64,000 bases of DNA from Bifidobacterium sp. N4G05 (GCF_002742445.1 NZ_NJNQ01000004.1:1-64000); one strand, 5' to 3'; shown: positions 43,427 to 54,800, counted from the stretch's first letter. Made by a program: numbers and translations. Notes: a model not told the origin generated them from the sequence alone.

Positions 43427-44023
43427 TTACTTCTTCTTGGACTTCTTGCCTTCGGCTTCAACTCGAGCCAACGTATCCATAGCAGCTTCCTCAGGAGCCT
43501 CGGTATGATGCTTCTCATCGCCAGGCTGAGCGGGCTCATATCCGAGGTTCACATCCAGCAGACGCTGGGCTTCGACTTCATCAAGCTTTTCAGACAGGGA
43601 AATCTCCGAGGTCAGAATGTTGCGGGCCTTGGTAAGCATGCGCTTCTCACCTGCGGACAGACCATGCTCGTCGACATCACGTTGGGCAAGATCGCGCACC
43701 ACTTCGGCGATCTTATTGACGTCGCCAGTGGCGATCTTCTCGACGTTCAGCTTGTAGCGACGAGACCAGTTCATCTCCTTCTCAATGATCGGAGTACGCA
43801 GAATCTCGAATACCTTGGCCACTTCGTTGGCGTCAACGATGTCTCGCACGCCAACTTTCCTAGCATTGTCGACCGGAACGTTGATGACCAGACCGTCAGA
43901 CGAAAGCACCGACAGCTGCAGATATTCGCGGGTGACTCCCTTGACTGTCCGTTCGGTGATGGCCTCCACCTTCGCAGCGCCGTGACGCGGATAGACGACC
44001 ATGTCGCCGACCTTGTAACCCAT
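43427..44023 (-). CDS. carD: CarD-family transcription regulator
   Basis: The 198 residues hold an N-terminal RNA polymerase-interacting (Tudor-like) domain (K-V-G-D-M-V-V-Y-P-R-H-G-A-A near residue 5) and a helical DNA-binding part (about 60-160: N-W-S-R-R-Y ... L-S-A-G-E-K-R-M-L). CarD stabilises open promoter complexes and affects rRNA expression. The Lys/Glu-rich tail is longer than in mycobacteria. GGAGG precedes the ATG and a good promoter lies at 44061-44089. It is cotranscribed with ispF. Confidence 0.95.
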   Translation of the reverse strand: MGYKVGDMVVYPRHGAAKVEAITERTVKGVTREYLQLSVLSSDGLVINVPVDNARKVGVRDIVDANEVAKVFEILRTPIIEKEMNWSRRYKLNVEKIATGDVNKIAEVVRDLAQRDVDEHGLSAGEKRMLTKARNILTSEISLSEKLDEVEAQRLLDVNLGYEPAQPGDEKHHTEAPEEAAMDTLARVEAEGKKSKKK

Positions 44024-44060
44024 GAATCCTCCGTGAAAAGCTTACACAAAACCCAAATTA

Positions 44061-44089
44061 TTGTGCCATCAGGGGTGGACTTGACCAAA
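44061..44089 (-). promoter_or_regulatory. promoter of carD
   Basis: On the minus strand TTGGTC (44084-44089) and CACAAT (44061-44066) are 17 bases apart, followed by a 37-base leader with GGAGG before carD. Confidence 0.6.
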
Positions 44090-44148
44090 AACGCTTGAAA
44101 AAACAAAAAATAAGCGCGACACGGGCCACTTTTCTTGCATTTCATGCT

Positions 44149-44154
44149 TACACT
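44149..44154 (+). promoter_or_regulatory. -10 box directly before the glgB ATG (leaderless start)
   Basis: TACACT ends six bases before the ATG at 44161 and no ribosome site is present. The arrangement is the same as at 11937-11949. Confidence 0.5.
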
Positions 44155-44160
44155 TTTGCC

Positions 44161-46416
44161 ATGGCTACAGAATCCAAGATCAATGAAGATGTCGTTGCTG
44201 TTCCTGTTTCCCAGGGCACACTGGATGCAGTAAGCAACGGTACGTTCTACAATCCCCACGAGGTGCTCGGTGGGCACCTCGGCTCCGGCAAGCACACGGA
44301 TGTCGTCACGATCCGCGCCTTGCGTCCGTTGGCAAAATCCGTGACGATCCTCACTGAACAAGGTCAAACACTCGCAATCCATGAATACAACGGCGTCTTC
44401 ATGGCACTCGTTCCCGCTGTCGCCACCGATGATGGCTACGGCGTACCGGATTACCGCATCCGCACTGAATATGAAGACGGTTCCGTTGTTGTTTCCGACG
44501 ATCCCTATCGTTATCTGCCGACCATCGGCGAGATGGACATGTATCTGTTTGGCGAAGGACGCCACGAGCGCCTGTGGGATGCGCTTGGCGCGCACGTGCT
44601 CCGCTACGACGACCCGATGGGTTCCTCCGAGGGCGTAAAGAACGAGCAGGTGGTCGGCACCGCGTTCACCGTGTGGGCACCGAACGCCCACGCAGTGCGT
44701 GTGGTCGGCGACTTCAACGGCTGGAATGGCCGTGCCCACGCCATGCGTGAACTCGGATCCTCTGGTATCTGGGAACTGTTCATCCCGGGCATCAGCGCTG
44801 GCGAGATCTATAAGTATGAGATCCTCAACGCCAACAATGAGTGGACCATGAAGGCCGATCCGATGGAACGCTCCCATGAGATTCCGCCACGTACCGGATC
44901 CATCGTGGTCGAGTCCACCCATGAGTGGAATGACGCCGATTGGCTGGCCGAGCGCGCGGCCAAAGACCCGCATAACGGCCCCGTCAGCATCTACGAGGTA
45001 AATGCCTCCAGCTGGCGCAAGGACGTGAACGACTACCGCGAGCTCGCCGACAAGCTGGTCCCCTACGTGCAGAAGGAAGGCTTCACGCACGTGGAGTTCA
45101 TGCCGTTGGCGGAGCATCCGTTCTCTGGCTCCTGGGGCTATCAGGTGACCGGCTACTACGCGATTGATTCACGTTTGGGAGGTCCGGACGACTTCAAGTA
45201 TCTCGTTGAGAAACTGCACGAAGCCGGCATCGGTGTGATTATGGACTGGGTTCCGGCCCACTTCCCGAAGGATGCGTTCGCACTGGGTCGCTTCGATGGC
45301 ACGCCGCTGTACGAGGATCCGGATCCGACGCGTGGCGAGCACCCGGATTGGGGTACGTACGTGTTCAATTTCGGGCGCCGCGAGGTGCGCAACTTCCTAG
45401 TGGCCAACGCCTGCTTCTGGCTGGATGAATTCCATATCGACGCTCTCCGCGTGGACGCGGTCTCCTCCATGCTGTACTTGGATTACAGCCGCGAGGCCGG
45501 CCAGTGGCATCCGAACATCTACGGAGGCCGCGAGAATCTCGAGGCCATCGACTTCCTCAAAGAAGCCAACGCCACGGCATACAAGAACAATCCGGGCATC
45601 ATGATGATCGCCGAGGAATCCACGGCATACCCGGGCATCACCGCACCGACCGACGCAGGCGGCTTGGGATTCGGCCTCAAGTGGAACATGGGCTGGATGC
45701 ACGACACCCTGCAGTACCTGCATGAGGAGCCGATCAACCGCAAATGGCACCACAACGAGATCACCTTCTCCATGGTGTATGCCTATTCGGAACACTATGT
45801 GTTGCCGATCAGCCATGATGAGGTTGTGTACGGCAAGGGTTCCGTGTTTGGCAAGATGCCAGGCAACGATTGGCAGAAGTATGCCGGCGTCCGTGCGCTG
45901 TTCGCCTACCAGTGGGCTCATCCGGGCAAGAACCTCACCTTCATGGGCAATGAAATCGCCCAGTATGGCGAGTGGGACCACGACGGCTCCATCGACTGGG
46001 ATGCCCTTGAATGGCCCGATCATCAAGGCGTGCAGAAGCTTGTCGCCGACTTGAACGAGCTGTACAAGACATCGCCGGCATTGTGGAGCCAGGATTTCGA
46101 TCCTGCAGGCTTCCAGTGGCTCACCAGCGATGACGCCGACCACAACACGCTCAGCTTCGTGCGTATCGGCAAGGATGGCGAGCAGATGGTCGCAGTCGTG
46201 AACTTCTCCGGCGAAGCCTGGTCCGACTATCAGGTGCCGCTCACCAAGGGCGGAAAGTGGACGGAAGTGCTGACCACAGACGACGAGATCTACGGCGGCT
46301 CCGGCATTCATAATGGCACGGTCGAAGCAGTCGAAGGCGAGTATCATTCACGAGATTGGTCCGCAAAGATCACCGTTCCGGCACTGGGCGCAGTATTCTT
46401 GAAGCCGGAACTCTGA
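44161..46416 (+). CDS. glgB: 1,4-alpha-glucan branching enzyme
   Basis: It adds alpha-1,6 branches to growing glycogen. From ATG 44161 the protein has 751 residues: an N-terminal carbohydrate-binding region (about 20-130), a CBM48 domain (about 160-265, T-V-W-A-P-N-A) and the GH13 barrel. Catalytic residues are Asp432 (D-A-L-R-V-D-A-V), Glu485 (I-A-E-E-S-T) and the later Asp in [11 protein letters not shown]. An open frame reaches 44095 but is not family sequence. It works with GlgX. The response regulator gene begins 15 bases after its stop and may share its message. Confidence 0.97.
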   Translation: MATESKINEDVVAVPVSQGTLDAVSNGTFYNPHEVLGGHLGSGKHTDVVTIRALRPLAKSVTILTEQGQTLAIHEYNGVFMALVPAVATDDGYGVPDYRIRTEYEDGSVVVSDDPYRYLPTIGEMDMYLFGEGRHERLWDALGAHVLRYDDPMGSSEGVKNEQVVGTAFTVWAPNAHAVRVVGDFNGWNGRAHAMRELGSSGIWELFIPGISAGEIYKYEILNANNEWTMKADPMERSHEIPPRTGSIVVESTHEWNDADWLAERAAKDPHNGPVSIYEVNASSWRKDVNDYRELADKLVPYVQKEGFTHVEFMPLAEHPFSGSWGYQVTGYYAIDSRLGGPDDFKYLVEKLHEAGIGVIMDWVPAHFPKDAFALGRFDGTPLYEDPDPTRGEHPDWGTYVFNFGRREVRNFLVANACFWLDEFHIDALRVDAVSSMLYLDYSREAGQWHPNIYGGRENLEAIDFLKEANATAYKNNPGIMMIAEESTAYPGITAPTDAGGLGFGLKWNMGWMHDTLQYLHEEPINRKWHHNEITFSMVYAYSEHYVLPISHDEVVYGKGSVFGKMPGNDWQKYAGVRALFAYQWAHPGKNLTFMGNEIAQYGEWDHDGSIDWDALEWPDHQGVQKLVADLNELYKTSPALWSQDFDPAGFQWLTSDDADHNTLSFVRIGKDGEQMVAVVNFSGEAWSDYQVPLTKGGKWTEVLTTDDEIYGGSGIHNGTVEAVEGEYHSRDWSAKITVPALGAVFLKPEL

Positions 46417-46431
46417 GAAAGGCGGAAAGCT

Positions 46432-47160
46432 ATGCTCAACTCATCAGCACAACCCACAGCGACTCCACGCACCGTTCTGGTGGTCGAAGACGAGCCGACA
46501 CTGGCCACTGCCATTGCGCAACGCATCACAGCGGAAGGCTGGACGGCACGTGTGGCATCTGACGGTGCCAGCGCGGTTCAGGCCGCCACGACCCTGCGTC
46601 CTGATCTGGTCATCATGGACATCATGCTGCCTGTGATGGACGGGCTTGAGGCCACGAAACGCATTGTGGCGGAACGTCCTGTGCCAGTGCTGATCCTGAC
46701 GGCACGAGACGACGAGGCCGATAAGGTCATCGGCCTCGGTGCCGGAGCCGATGATTACATGACCAAGCCGTTCTCCATGCGCGAGCTCATCGCCCGCTGC
46801 AAGGCGCTGCTGCGCCGTGTGGATCGCGCCAAGGTCATCGCCAAGAATTCCGAAAACGAGAAGCTCCTCGATTTCGGTTCCTTGGTCATCGATCCGGCGC
46901 AACGCATCGTCACCGTCGACGGCAAGCAGGTGCATCTGACTCCTACGGAATTCGATCTGCTGGCCACGCTGGCTCGCAAGCCAAAGTCCGTGCTCACCCG
47001 CGAGAAACTACTCGAAGAGGTGTGGGATTGGGTGGATGCCTCCGGCACCCGCACGGTCGACTCGCATGTCAAGGCGCTCCGCCACAAGCTCGGCTCGAAG
47101 ACCATTCGCACCGTGCATGGCGTCGGTTACGCATTCGAACCGCCGGAACCCCAGGACTAA
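46432..47160 (+). CDS. OmpR/PhoB-family response regulator
   Basis: The 242 residues show a receiver domain (about 15-130: V-V-E-D-E-P, phospho-Asp in L-V-I-M-D-I-M-L-P, T-A-R-D and K-P-F) and a winged-helix DNA-binding domain (about 145-238: L-T-P-T-E-F-D-L-L and R-T-V-D-S-H-V-K-A-L-R). AAAGGCGGAAAG precedes the ATG. It forms a pair with the next gene. The inducing signal is unknown. Confidence 0.95.
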   Translation: MLNSSAQPTATPRTVLVVEDEPTLATAIAQRITAEGWTARVASDGASAVQAATTLRPDLVIMDIMLPVMDGLEATKRIVAERPVPVLILTARDDEADKVIGLGAGADDYMTKPFSMRELIARCKALLRRVDRAKVIAKNSENEKLLDFGSLVIDPAQRIVTVDGKQVHLTPTEFDLLATLARKPKSVLTREKLLEEVWDWVDASGTRTVDSHVKALRHKLGSKTIRTVHGVGYAFEPPEPQD

Positions 47161-47194
47161 TGCTTGAGGAACTATTGCGCTAAGATTCGGTAGT

Positions 47195-48271
47195 ATGCGT
47201 GCTACCGATACGAAATCAGGGCGTTCGGTCAATCCATTGGAAACCGAACGTCCTATTGGTTTGTTTTCGTCGCTCAAAGTCGAATTGAGCGTTCTTATCA
47301 CCATCTCCACCGCCATCGCATTCATCATGGCGTGGTTTCTGCTCAAAGTCGGCCTGAGCGTATGGATTGCCATGCCAATTACCCTTGCCGTGGCTTTGGG
47401 CATCACCTACTTCTTCTCCAGAGGTCTCACCTCTCCCCTGCGCCAAATGCGCGACGCGGCCGAAGCGATGGCCGACGGCGACTACACCGTGCGCGTGCAT
47501 GTCGATTCCAATAGTCGCGACGAAGTCGGGCAGCTTGCCCTCACCTTCAACGAAATGGCGGAAGAACTCCAGCATGCCGATCAGATGCGCCGAGATATGG
47601 TGGCCAATGTAAGCCACGAATTACGCACGCCGGTATCGGCACTGCAGGCCATGGTCGAGAACATGGCGGATGGCGTGGTCGAGCCCACTCCCTCGAATCT
47701 GGAAAGCATCCTCAACCAAACGCATCGTTTATCCGACCTGATCGCGTTTCTGCTTGATCTTTCGCGCATGGAAGCCGGTGCGGCAAGCCTGCGGATCGAA
47801 ATGTTCAATTTCGCGGATTTTCTCGATGAAACCGTGGAACCTTTGGAAATCGCCGACGCAGGGCATGCGCACGACATTGAAATGCATGTGCCCGACGATA
47901 TCGAAATGGAAGGCGACAAAGACCGCTTGCGCCAACTGTTCACCAATATCATCGCAAATGCGCTCAAACATTCCGCAGACAACACCAAAGTGCTTATCGA
48001 AGCGCATGAAAACAAGGATTTCGGCACCATCGTCACGAATGTCGTCAATTTCGGCTCCCAGATTCCGCAAGAGGACCGTTCCGATATCTTCCGTCGTTTC
48101 GTCAAGGGAAAAACAGGACCGGGCACCGAATCGGGAGGAACCGGCCTTGGACTGTCAATCGCACGTTGGGCCGCCCAATTGCATGGCGGCTCGGTGATGG
48201 TCGTCGACGATCCGCGCGGCGCCGATTTCGAAATCATCCTGCCGAAATATCATACTTCGGATGACGAATAA
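47195..48271 (+). CDS. sensor histidine kinase
   Basis: The 358-residue protein has two membrane segments (about 28-48 and 52-75) with almost no loop outside, a HAMP domain (about 78-130), the H-box N-V-S-H-E-L-R-T-P near residue 148 and ATP-binding N, G1 and G2 boxes (N-I-I-A-N-A-L-K-H; G-G-T-G-L-G-L-S-I-A). The lack of a sensing outer domain points to stimuli felt in the membrane. It follows the response regulator by 34 bases. Confidence 0.93.
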   Translation: MRATDTKSGRSVNPLETERPIGLFSSLKVELSVLITISTAIAFIMAWFLLKVGLSVWIAMPITLAVALGITYFFSRGLTSPLRQMRDAAEAMADGDYTVRVHVDSNSRDEVGQLALTFNEMAEELQHADQMRRDMVANVSHELRTPVSALQAMVENMADGVVEPTPSNLESILNQTHRLSDLIAFLLDLSRMEAGAASLRIEMFNFADFLDETVEPLEIADAGHAHDIEMHVPDDIEMEGDKDRLRQLFTNIIANALKHSADNTKVLIEAHENKDFGTIVTNVVNFGSQIPQEDRSDIFRRFVKGKTGPGTESGGTGLGLSIARWAAQLHGGSVMVVDDPRGADFEIILPKYHTSDDE

Positions 48272-48284
48272 ATATTTTCCGCGA

Positions 48285-49019
48285 TCAATACTGTGCTTGC
48301 ATTGACTCGTCCACTCGCTTTCCCGCCGGAGTGTGCGCCAGTGCGAGCACGGTAATAACCGTGGCACCGTTCTTCCGCATCGTCTCGACACAACTGCGCA
48401 TGGTCGCGCCGGTCGTAACGATATCATCCACCAAAATCACCATCGTATTCTGCAATGAAACCGAAGAACGCACCGAAACATGCCCTTTCAAGCGCTGCGA
48501 ACGCTGCGCCGCACCCTTGGTCTGCACTGATTTTCCTTTGATGCCCTTGTTTTCCAAGGCGTCGCATACCATCACCTTGCAACCTGTTTTCCGTCGAAGA
48601 AAACTTGCCAGCCGTTTGACGATCGGCATCATGTGCCTTCGTCCTCGACGCCGCATCGAAGCGCGCGACGACGGTGCCGGAACCACGAAAACGGCACGGT
48701 AGGAGTTTTGCCTGCCACGAATGAAATCAATGACGCCAGATATTTCAGCAAGTCTGCATATGGCTTCAGAAAACGGCCGGTCGCATTCCTCATCCCCATG
48801 GTCCTTCCATGCGAGAACCGCTTTTCTGACGGTGCCGCGGTACCATCCGCATGCAAACCAGCTTCCCATCGCAACGCCATCGAAGATCTGAGCGGAAGAA
48901 TGAGAGAACAACGCCATGCAGTCTTCGCACAACACGTCGTCCGGCTTATCACAGCCGGCACAACCTCTGGGAAACAGCAGATCGATAACCTGCGAACATG
49001 CCCTCGTCATTGAGTCCAT
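48285..49019 (-). CDS. comF: ComF-family amidophosphoribosyltransferase-like protein
   Basis: From ATG 49019 the protein has 244 residues: a zinc-finger-like start C-A-G-C-D-K-P-D-D-V-L-C-E-D-C, W-Y-R-G-T-V-R-K-A-V-L-A-W-K and a phosphoribosyltransferase domain with the PRPP loop V-I-L-V-D-D-I-V-T-T-G-A-T. ComF proteins act in DNA uptake in competent bacteria; in non-competent ones their use is unclear. A longer frame to 49073 would overlap the HAD gene. It is 20 bases after that gene in the same direction. Confidence 0.9.
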   Translation of the reverse strand: MDSMTRACSQVIDLLFPRGCAGCDKPDDVLCEDCMALFSHSSAQIFDGVAMGSWFACGWYRGTVRKAVLAWKDHGDEECDRPFSEAICRLAEISGVIDFIRGRQNSYRAVFVVPAPSSRASMRRRGRRHMMPIVKRLASFLRRKTGCKVMVCDALENKGIKGKSVQTKGAAQRSQRLKGHVSVRSSVSLQNTMVILVDDIVTTGATMRSCVETMRKNGATVITVLALAHTPAGKRVDESMQAQY

Positions 49020-49039
49020 GCGCGGACTTCCATCCGGTT

Positions 49040-49846
49040 CTACCGTGACAGACTGGCGATGATTCCACCACACAGCTTCACGGTATCGTTTGGGCAGGTG
49101 ACCTTCACCGCCCTAGCGCCGGCCCGCGCCGCAGGGTAATCATTGCCATCAGGATCCATACGATCCCCTACGAATACGATCTGGTCCACTTCAATGCCAA
49201 GAATATCGGCCAATTCCCGGACCGCAAACGACTTGTCGACGTTTTTTGCGGAAATATCAACACTGCTGGCTCCACCCGGACGCACCTCAAGATACGGCAA
49301 ATCGGCAGCAACGGCCCGCGCCAAACGATTTTTCTTCTCATTGGTCGGATCCCATGCCTCCTTAGCCTCGATGGGTGCAAGCTGCCCCAATGCGGAGAAC
49401 GTAATCTGACTGCCGCGGTTTTCGATGCGCTCGCCCCAAACATGGGTGAGCCATATGTTCTGCTCGCGTGCATTACGTTCCAACGATTCGTAGGCTTTCG
49501 CACGATCCTCTTCACTGAGGTCGTGGGCGAAGATCTGCATCCAATTCGCACCATCCCAACGATAGTATCGCGTGCCGCTGGTTGGCATAAGATGCAGATT
49601 CGCCCGGTTTGCCTGCCCTGTCAGCCGTTCCACCACCTGGCTTTTCAGCAACGCATACTTGCCTCCGGTGATCACCGCGACATCGATCAGTGACGTCAAT
49701 GCGGAGAAGCATTCGGCCATATCGTCCTTCATCGGTTTTTTTGACCTTGCCAGTGTATTGTCAAGATCGAAGGCGATAAGTCGTACCCCAGCGCACAGAT
49801 CATCGATATTCACGTCATTCCAACAGGGCACGGAAATATCCGTCAT
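49040..49846 (-). CDS. HAD-superfamily hydrolase (Cof/phosphomannomutase-like)
   Basis: The 268 residues have the HAD nucleophile motif F-D-L-D-N-T-L-A-R-S near residue 25, V-I-T-G-G-K near residue 60, a conserved lysine and the fourth motif V-F-V-G-D-R-M-D-P-D-G-N-D near residue 220. The type IIB cap seen in the middle is shared with eukaryotic-type phosphomannomutases and sucrose phosphatases, so a sugar-phosphate substrate is likely. GAGGAACGATC stands before the ATG. Confidence 0.9.
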   Translation of the reverse strand: MTDISVPCWNDVNIDDLCAGVRLIAFDLDNTLARSKKPMKDDMAECFSALTSLIDVAVITGGKYALLKSQVVERLTGQANRANLHLMPTSGTRYYRWDGANWMQIFAHDLSEEDRAKAYESLERNAREQNIWLTHVWGERIENRGSQITFSALGQLAPIEAKEAWDPTNEKKNRLARAVAADLPYLEVRPGGASSVDISAKNVDKSFAVRELADILGIEVDQIVFVGDRMDPDGNDYPAARAGARAVKVTCPNDTVKLCGGIIASLSR

Positions 49847-49922
49847 GATCGTTCCTCCTATGTCGGTGCAATGAACAATATGGTATCGCATATTCACGCA
49901 AAGCCCTGATATGGTAGAGGTC

Positions 49923-50351
49923 ATGTATCAATTGCCTTGGGAATCAACCGTGTATAGGAATCGTCATGGTCGTGGAACGAGAACGCCGATGTTCGGCACG
50001 AGACTTCCACGGTACCGCACACGAAGCGGCATGTTCGACGATATGCTGGTTGCGCAGATTCGCAGGCTCAACAATGCGTGGCCGGAACTGGTGGCGCCGG
50101 TGCAGTTTGCTGTCGAGGATGTGCCACCATCCGACCCGGCGCCTTGGGAGGCCACCCCACATTTGGGGTCGCAGTCGTTTCCTGCCGAGCATGGCATACC
50201 GCCGCGCATAGTGCTGTACCGTATGCCTTTGCAGTCGCATGCGCGCAGCCGCATGGATCTTCAGCTCGCGATTCGAGACGAAGTGGTGCTGCGTCTTGCG
50301 GAACTGTATGGGCGCCGTCCTGAGGAGATCGACCCGGATTGGGGTATGTGA
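49923..50351 (+). CDS. DUF1025-type (metallopeptidase-family) protein
   Basis: The 142 residues contain F-D-D-M-L-V-A-Q-I-R-R-L-N, F-A-V-E-D-V-P-P-S and the C-terminal E-L-Y-G-R-R-P-E-E-I-D-P-D of the zincin-like DUF1025 family of actinobacteria. The catalytic H-E-x-x-H helix of true peptidases reads R-D-E-V-V-L-R-L here, so zinc binding is doubtful. The ATG at 49923 follows TAGAGG; an ATG at 49911 is also possible. It lies divergent from the HAD gene and head-on to the DUF5719 gene, whose stop codon adjoins its own. Confidence 0.78.
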   Translation: MYQLPWESTVYRNRHGRGTRTPMFGTRLPRYRTRSGMFDDMLVAQIRRLNNAWPELVAPVQFAVEDVPPSDPAPWEATPHLGSQSFPAEHGIPPRIVLYRMPLQSHARSRMDLQLAIRDEVVLRLAELYGRRPEEIDPDWGM

Positions 50352-51884
50352 TCAGCGCACGATGGTCATGTTCTGATTGGACCACACCTGTTCGCGGGCT
50401 TCCTTCAGATCAGTTGCACCGATAATGGACACTCCGGCCAGCTTTGCATCCGAAACGTCCTTCTGGCTTACGCGGATGTTCCACACCATGGATTGATTCG
50501 GATCGGTGAGACGGACCGCGGCCACGTCTCCATCATTGACATCCGCCAATTCGACCGTGGTTGAGGCGCCGGCTTGGATGGTGATGTCACTCTGATCCAC
50601 GATACCGCCGGCCTCGTTATATGACGTCAATGTAGCCGTGCGATCGTCGTCCGATGTGTTGGTGACGCTCACTTGCGCCGTGGCATGGTCAGGGACGGCC
50701 ATGGCGGAGACATTCATTGGCACCGAAGCATTGACCAAAGCGAAATCAGCCTGATCGCCATCTCCATCATTGGTGACTTTTGCAGCAGCCATTACCGGCT
50801 CAGTGGCGCTGATGGTGAGGCCGGTCGCCGATTCGGGAACGGAACCCAAGTCGATGACCGAAACGCGATTCGCCTCAAGCGTCTGCCGATTGGTGTTCTT
50901 CATTCCTTTTCCGTCCGTCCAAGATACCGTGACGTCGGACTTCCGGGACGGATACACATACAGATTGACGGCGTCGCCTTCCGACAATCCGTTAATCGCC
51001 AGCGCCTTCGCTGAAGCATTGTTGGGGACCGCATAATCCGAACCTTTCGAAGTCAGACCGTCCATTGCGATCGTGCGGACCACGGCAGCGACCGGAGTAT
51101 CCGCACTGGACACGGTGACATACAGGGCGTCCTGTTCGGAAGCCGCCGCGGCAAGGTTCAATATGGATTCCTTGCCCGCCCCCACCATCAACGTCGAACC
51201 TGTAGACAACGCCAAGGCACCGGCTTTGTCGGATCCCCAGACCTTGATGTTCACCGACGTGGCTTTGGCTGAAGGATTGGCCACAACCAGCTGCTGGGTC
51301 ATGCCTGTTTTGGTGCCCGGCACCATCAACGACTGGTTCAAAGCCGGTGTGACGCAGGAAGCCGCGGAAACGCCTTTCAAATCTCCATCAGTGGCCCAAG
51401 ACATCATCGAGGAAGCCGCTCCCGTTCCATCGGAAGCCGACAACAAACGGGTGTCCTGCAACTGGGAACCGTCATCGACGGTACCAGACGCAATAAAAAC
51501 ATCATCGTCCGATCCCTCATCATCCTTGTTCAGTACCAACGCCGAAGTGGTCTCATCAGCGCCAAAAAGTCCTACGGAGGAACGGAACACCGCACCGAAT
51601 GCCGTGTAACGCGCCGACGATGCGATATTGCCGTTGGACGCCTGATATTCACTGTCACCATACGCACCGGTATCAGCAATCGTCATTCGTGCAGGGCAAT
51701 ACGTTTCCAGCTGGCGGGGGCTGACCGTACGAGACACGGACGAGCGTTGCGTCGCCGGCGAATCGGCATGAATCCATGTCGGACGATATACCGCAGCCAC
51801 AGCCACCAATGCGACGATGACCAGCACCGACGCAACCGCCAGCACCACACGCCAAACCGTTTTGGAACGGGAATGCTTACTCAT
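50352..51884 (-). CDS. DUF5719-family secreted or membrane-anchored protein
   Basis: The 510-residue protein has one N-terminal membrane segment (about 13-38) and an outer part of repeated beta-sandwich-like units rich in Ser, Ala, Thr and Val. It fits the actinobacterial DUF5719 family that always lies next to the large membrane glycosyltransferase, as here: its start overlaps that gene by four bases (ATGA). GGAGGAAG precedes the ATG. The function is unknown; the context suggests envelope polysaccharide assembly. Confidence 0.8.
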   Translation of the reverse strand: MSKHSRSKTVWRVVLAVASVLVIVALVAVAAVYRPTWIHADSPATQRSSVSRTVSPRQLETYCPARMTIADTGAYGDSEYQASNGNIASSARYTAFGAVFRSSVGLFGADETTSALVLNKDDEGSDDDVFIASGTVDDGSQLQDTRLLSASDGTGAASSMMSWATDGDLKGVSAASCVTPALNQSLMVPGTKTGMTQQLVVANPSAKATSVNIKVWGSDKAGALALSTGSTLMVGAGKESILNLAAAASEQDALYVTVSSADTPVAAVVRTIAMDGLTSKGSDYAVPNNASAKALAINGLSEGDAVNLYVYPSRKSDVTVSWTDGKGMKNTNRQTLEANRVSVIDLGSVPESATGLTISATEPVMAAAKVTNDGDGDQADFALVNASVPMNVSAMAVPDHATAQVSVTNTSDDDRTATLTSYNEAGGIVDQSDITIQAGASTTVELADVNDGDVAAVRLTDPNQSMVWNIRVSQKDVSDAKLAGVSIIGATDLKEAREQVWSNQNMTIVR

Positions 51885-54800
51885 GCTTCCTCCTGACCCT
51901 GACGCCTCATGCGCGGAAGCGCAACCAAGCAGTACGCAGCAATAACAACCCCCATGCACCACAGCCATGCCTGGCGCCAAACGCTCGACTCCGCCTGGCG
52001 ATACCCCTTGCGGTCGATATGTTGCTTGGCTGTGTCTTGAAGGGTAAGACGATAGTACGTCCCCGCATCGGTGCTCACAACGTTCTGCGTACCATCCGAA
52101 GCGCTGATATTAGAATTCAACTGGTCGAATATCTGCTTTTGCGCCTTGTCATCACCGGAACGCACCACATATATGCCGCCGAATCCCAATTCACTCAAAT
52201 CGGCAACGGCATCGGAATCAGCATTCGACAATAGCTGAGCACAATCCTTCGCAATCGCCTTGCTCGCATCATCGGAACGTCCGAAAGCCACTTCGACGCG
52301 CTGCGCCGGAGAACCGTCAATCAAATCACCTCGACGCGTGCGCATCACACTGTAGCTGATGGAACCTGTGCTATCCGCACGTACGGCAAGCACACGTCTC
52401 GCCTCATCCTGCGCAAGGTAGTCGGAAGCGACGATAGGCAGTCCCGAATCGCTGGCAGCGACCGTGTCATGATCTCGCATGATGAAATCGAAACCGGCAC
52501 TCGCCACAACAGATGCGGCGATCAAGACAACCAGTACGATTCGCACGGTACGACCGGCAATAATGCCCTCAGAGGATTCATGCCCTTCAATCTCAACATT
52601 ACCGGCGGGCCGCTGCCACAGCATGACGAATCTTTGCACCGCACTGCCGGCGACCATGCACACGCAAGACAGCAACCCCATCATCGTGAACGAAACACCT
52701 GGAAGCACGGAACCGGCCACGGCTCCGTCGGAGTCGACCGCAACCACAACCGCAGCGGAAAGCAGCGAAGTAGCCAAGCCTGCTATCGACACAACCCACA
52801 TCATGCGCGACGCACGAAGTACAAACGGCAGGAACAGCGACACCGCGGCGAGAAGCACAATCAAGGCCAATATCGCCACAGTCGCATACTGCCATGCCTC
52901 GCCTGATAGGGTAACGCCGAACGCGCGGGAAACAATATCCGAAAGATTGGCGATCATCGGACGCCCATCATGCGCCGACGACGGCAACATCACGCTACCG
53001 AAAATCTGACGCCAGGTGCCAGCTCCCGCGTAACGTACCGCATTGACCAACGTCGGCGCACATACGAACGCAGCCGGCAGCGGAATCAACAGCAGGGTCG
53101 TTCTATGGGAGCGCACAAGCATAAGGAACACAAGGAACGACAACATCAACGGCAGCAACAATTGCGGTTCGGCGGCTACAACGGGAATGAAGCATAACGC
53201 GGCAAGAGCGGCGGCCTGCACGGAAGCCTGAGGCTTGAGCAAATCCTCCGTTCGATACATGCCCACAGCTCGGAAAGAGAACGCGAAAGCCCCGGGGAGG
53301 AACACCATAACCGTCATCATCGCCACATCGGCATCGTTATATACGCTCATTGACAACGATATGGCGAACCATGCCAATGCGGTCACGCAGCGTACCGTGT
53401 CAGAGCGGGTGAAGATTCCAGCCAAAGCCCAGAACGACAGCACCATCAACGGCGCTGACAGGAAAAACACCACAGCGACGGCGGTCGCCACATGCCCCGC
53501 AGTGAACACGGAAACCACCATGAGCGTCAACAGCCATGGCGCACTCGGCGCGCTGACGCCGGTTCCCGCGGTATACGCCCACGACGTGGTGGCGGCGCGG
53601 ACCAGCTGGGCAAAGCTTGCGTCGGTCGGCAGCAATGTATGCGAATACATCGATGCACCGGAGCACACGCTACGGAACACATTCCAATACAGGAAGACGA
53701 TCCAAGCGAACGCGATCAACGCAGAAGTGAGGGCAAATCCCCACCTGCGCATCAGCCTTTTGCGCAGATGCGCTTTGGCGAGGGGGCTAAGAATCACCGT
53801 GCCATGCTGGTCGAGGAAAGCCCGCCTGCGATCGTTCCATTGTTTGATTTGCTGACGGCTCGCCTGCAATGCTGACAGTGATTTCAGAGAAACCTTGCTT
53901 TGCTCGCGCAGCCTGGCGCGAGCACGCCATGCGCCCGGCAGGTAGAGCAGTGAACGCCACGGCAAAGCCAGCTCGCAACAGGCATGGTACGGCTGCTTAC
54001 GGGTGAGGCAGAGCACGGCCAAGCCCAGCGCCTTGATAATCGACCAGATCCACAGCAAAGGCCACCAGGAACGATGCACATCCGTGTACGCATATTTCGT
54101 GTTCGCCTCACGCTTCGCAAGATATGGATCGACGCGGCCATCCTCGTCTTCGACCGGCTGGCCACTTTTGGAGCGTACGCCGTCGAACCGTGCTCTTCTA
54201 TGGGCAATCCGAGCCTGTGGCACCACCACCACACGACCTCCACCCAGGCAGATGCGCCGGCATAGATCCATGGATTCGGCGAAGGTGCCAAACCAGGAAT
54301 CAGCGCCCTTCCACGTTCGCAAGGCAGCCAATGGAACCAACGCGCCGGAAAGCGAAACTGCCAGCACATCCTGCCGGCCATCATACTGTTCCTGATCGGG
54401 TTCCCCATCCACCACCAAAGACACAAGATTGTGGTGTCCCGCATACAGACCGACGTTATGCAGGTTTTTCGCTTGCCAATCCAACTGTTTCGCGCCGAGC
54501 AAAGACGCCGTCGGCGTGTTTCTCCAAGCATCAAGCAATGCTTCGAGGCATAGCTCGTCGGCCGGCCTGGAATCGTCGTGCAAAGTCCACAGTGCGCTGA
54601 CCTGGGCGTCAAGATCGATCTGCCGTATCGCGCGAGACACGGCGTTCGTGAATGACGTCGCGCCTTTCACCCCTACCAGAACGACACGTACGGTTTTGCT
54701 TTCAGGAACTTCCGTAAGCACGCCAGCCGGCGACGGAATGACGTCAAACGTCATCTGCATGGGCTGTTCTACCTGATTAGTGCAATCTGCAACGATGATG

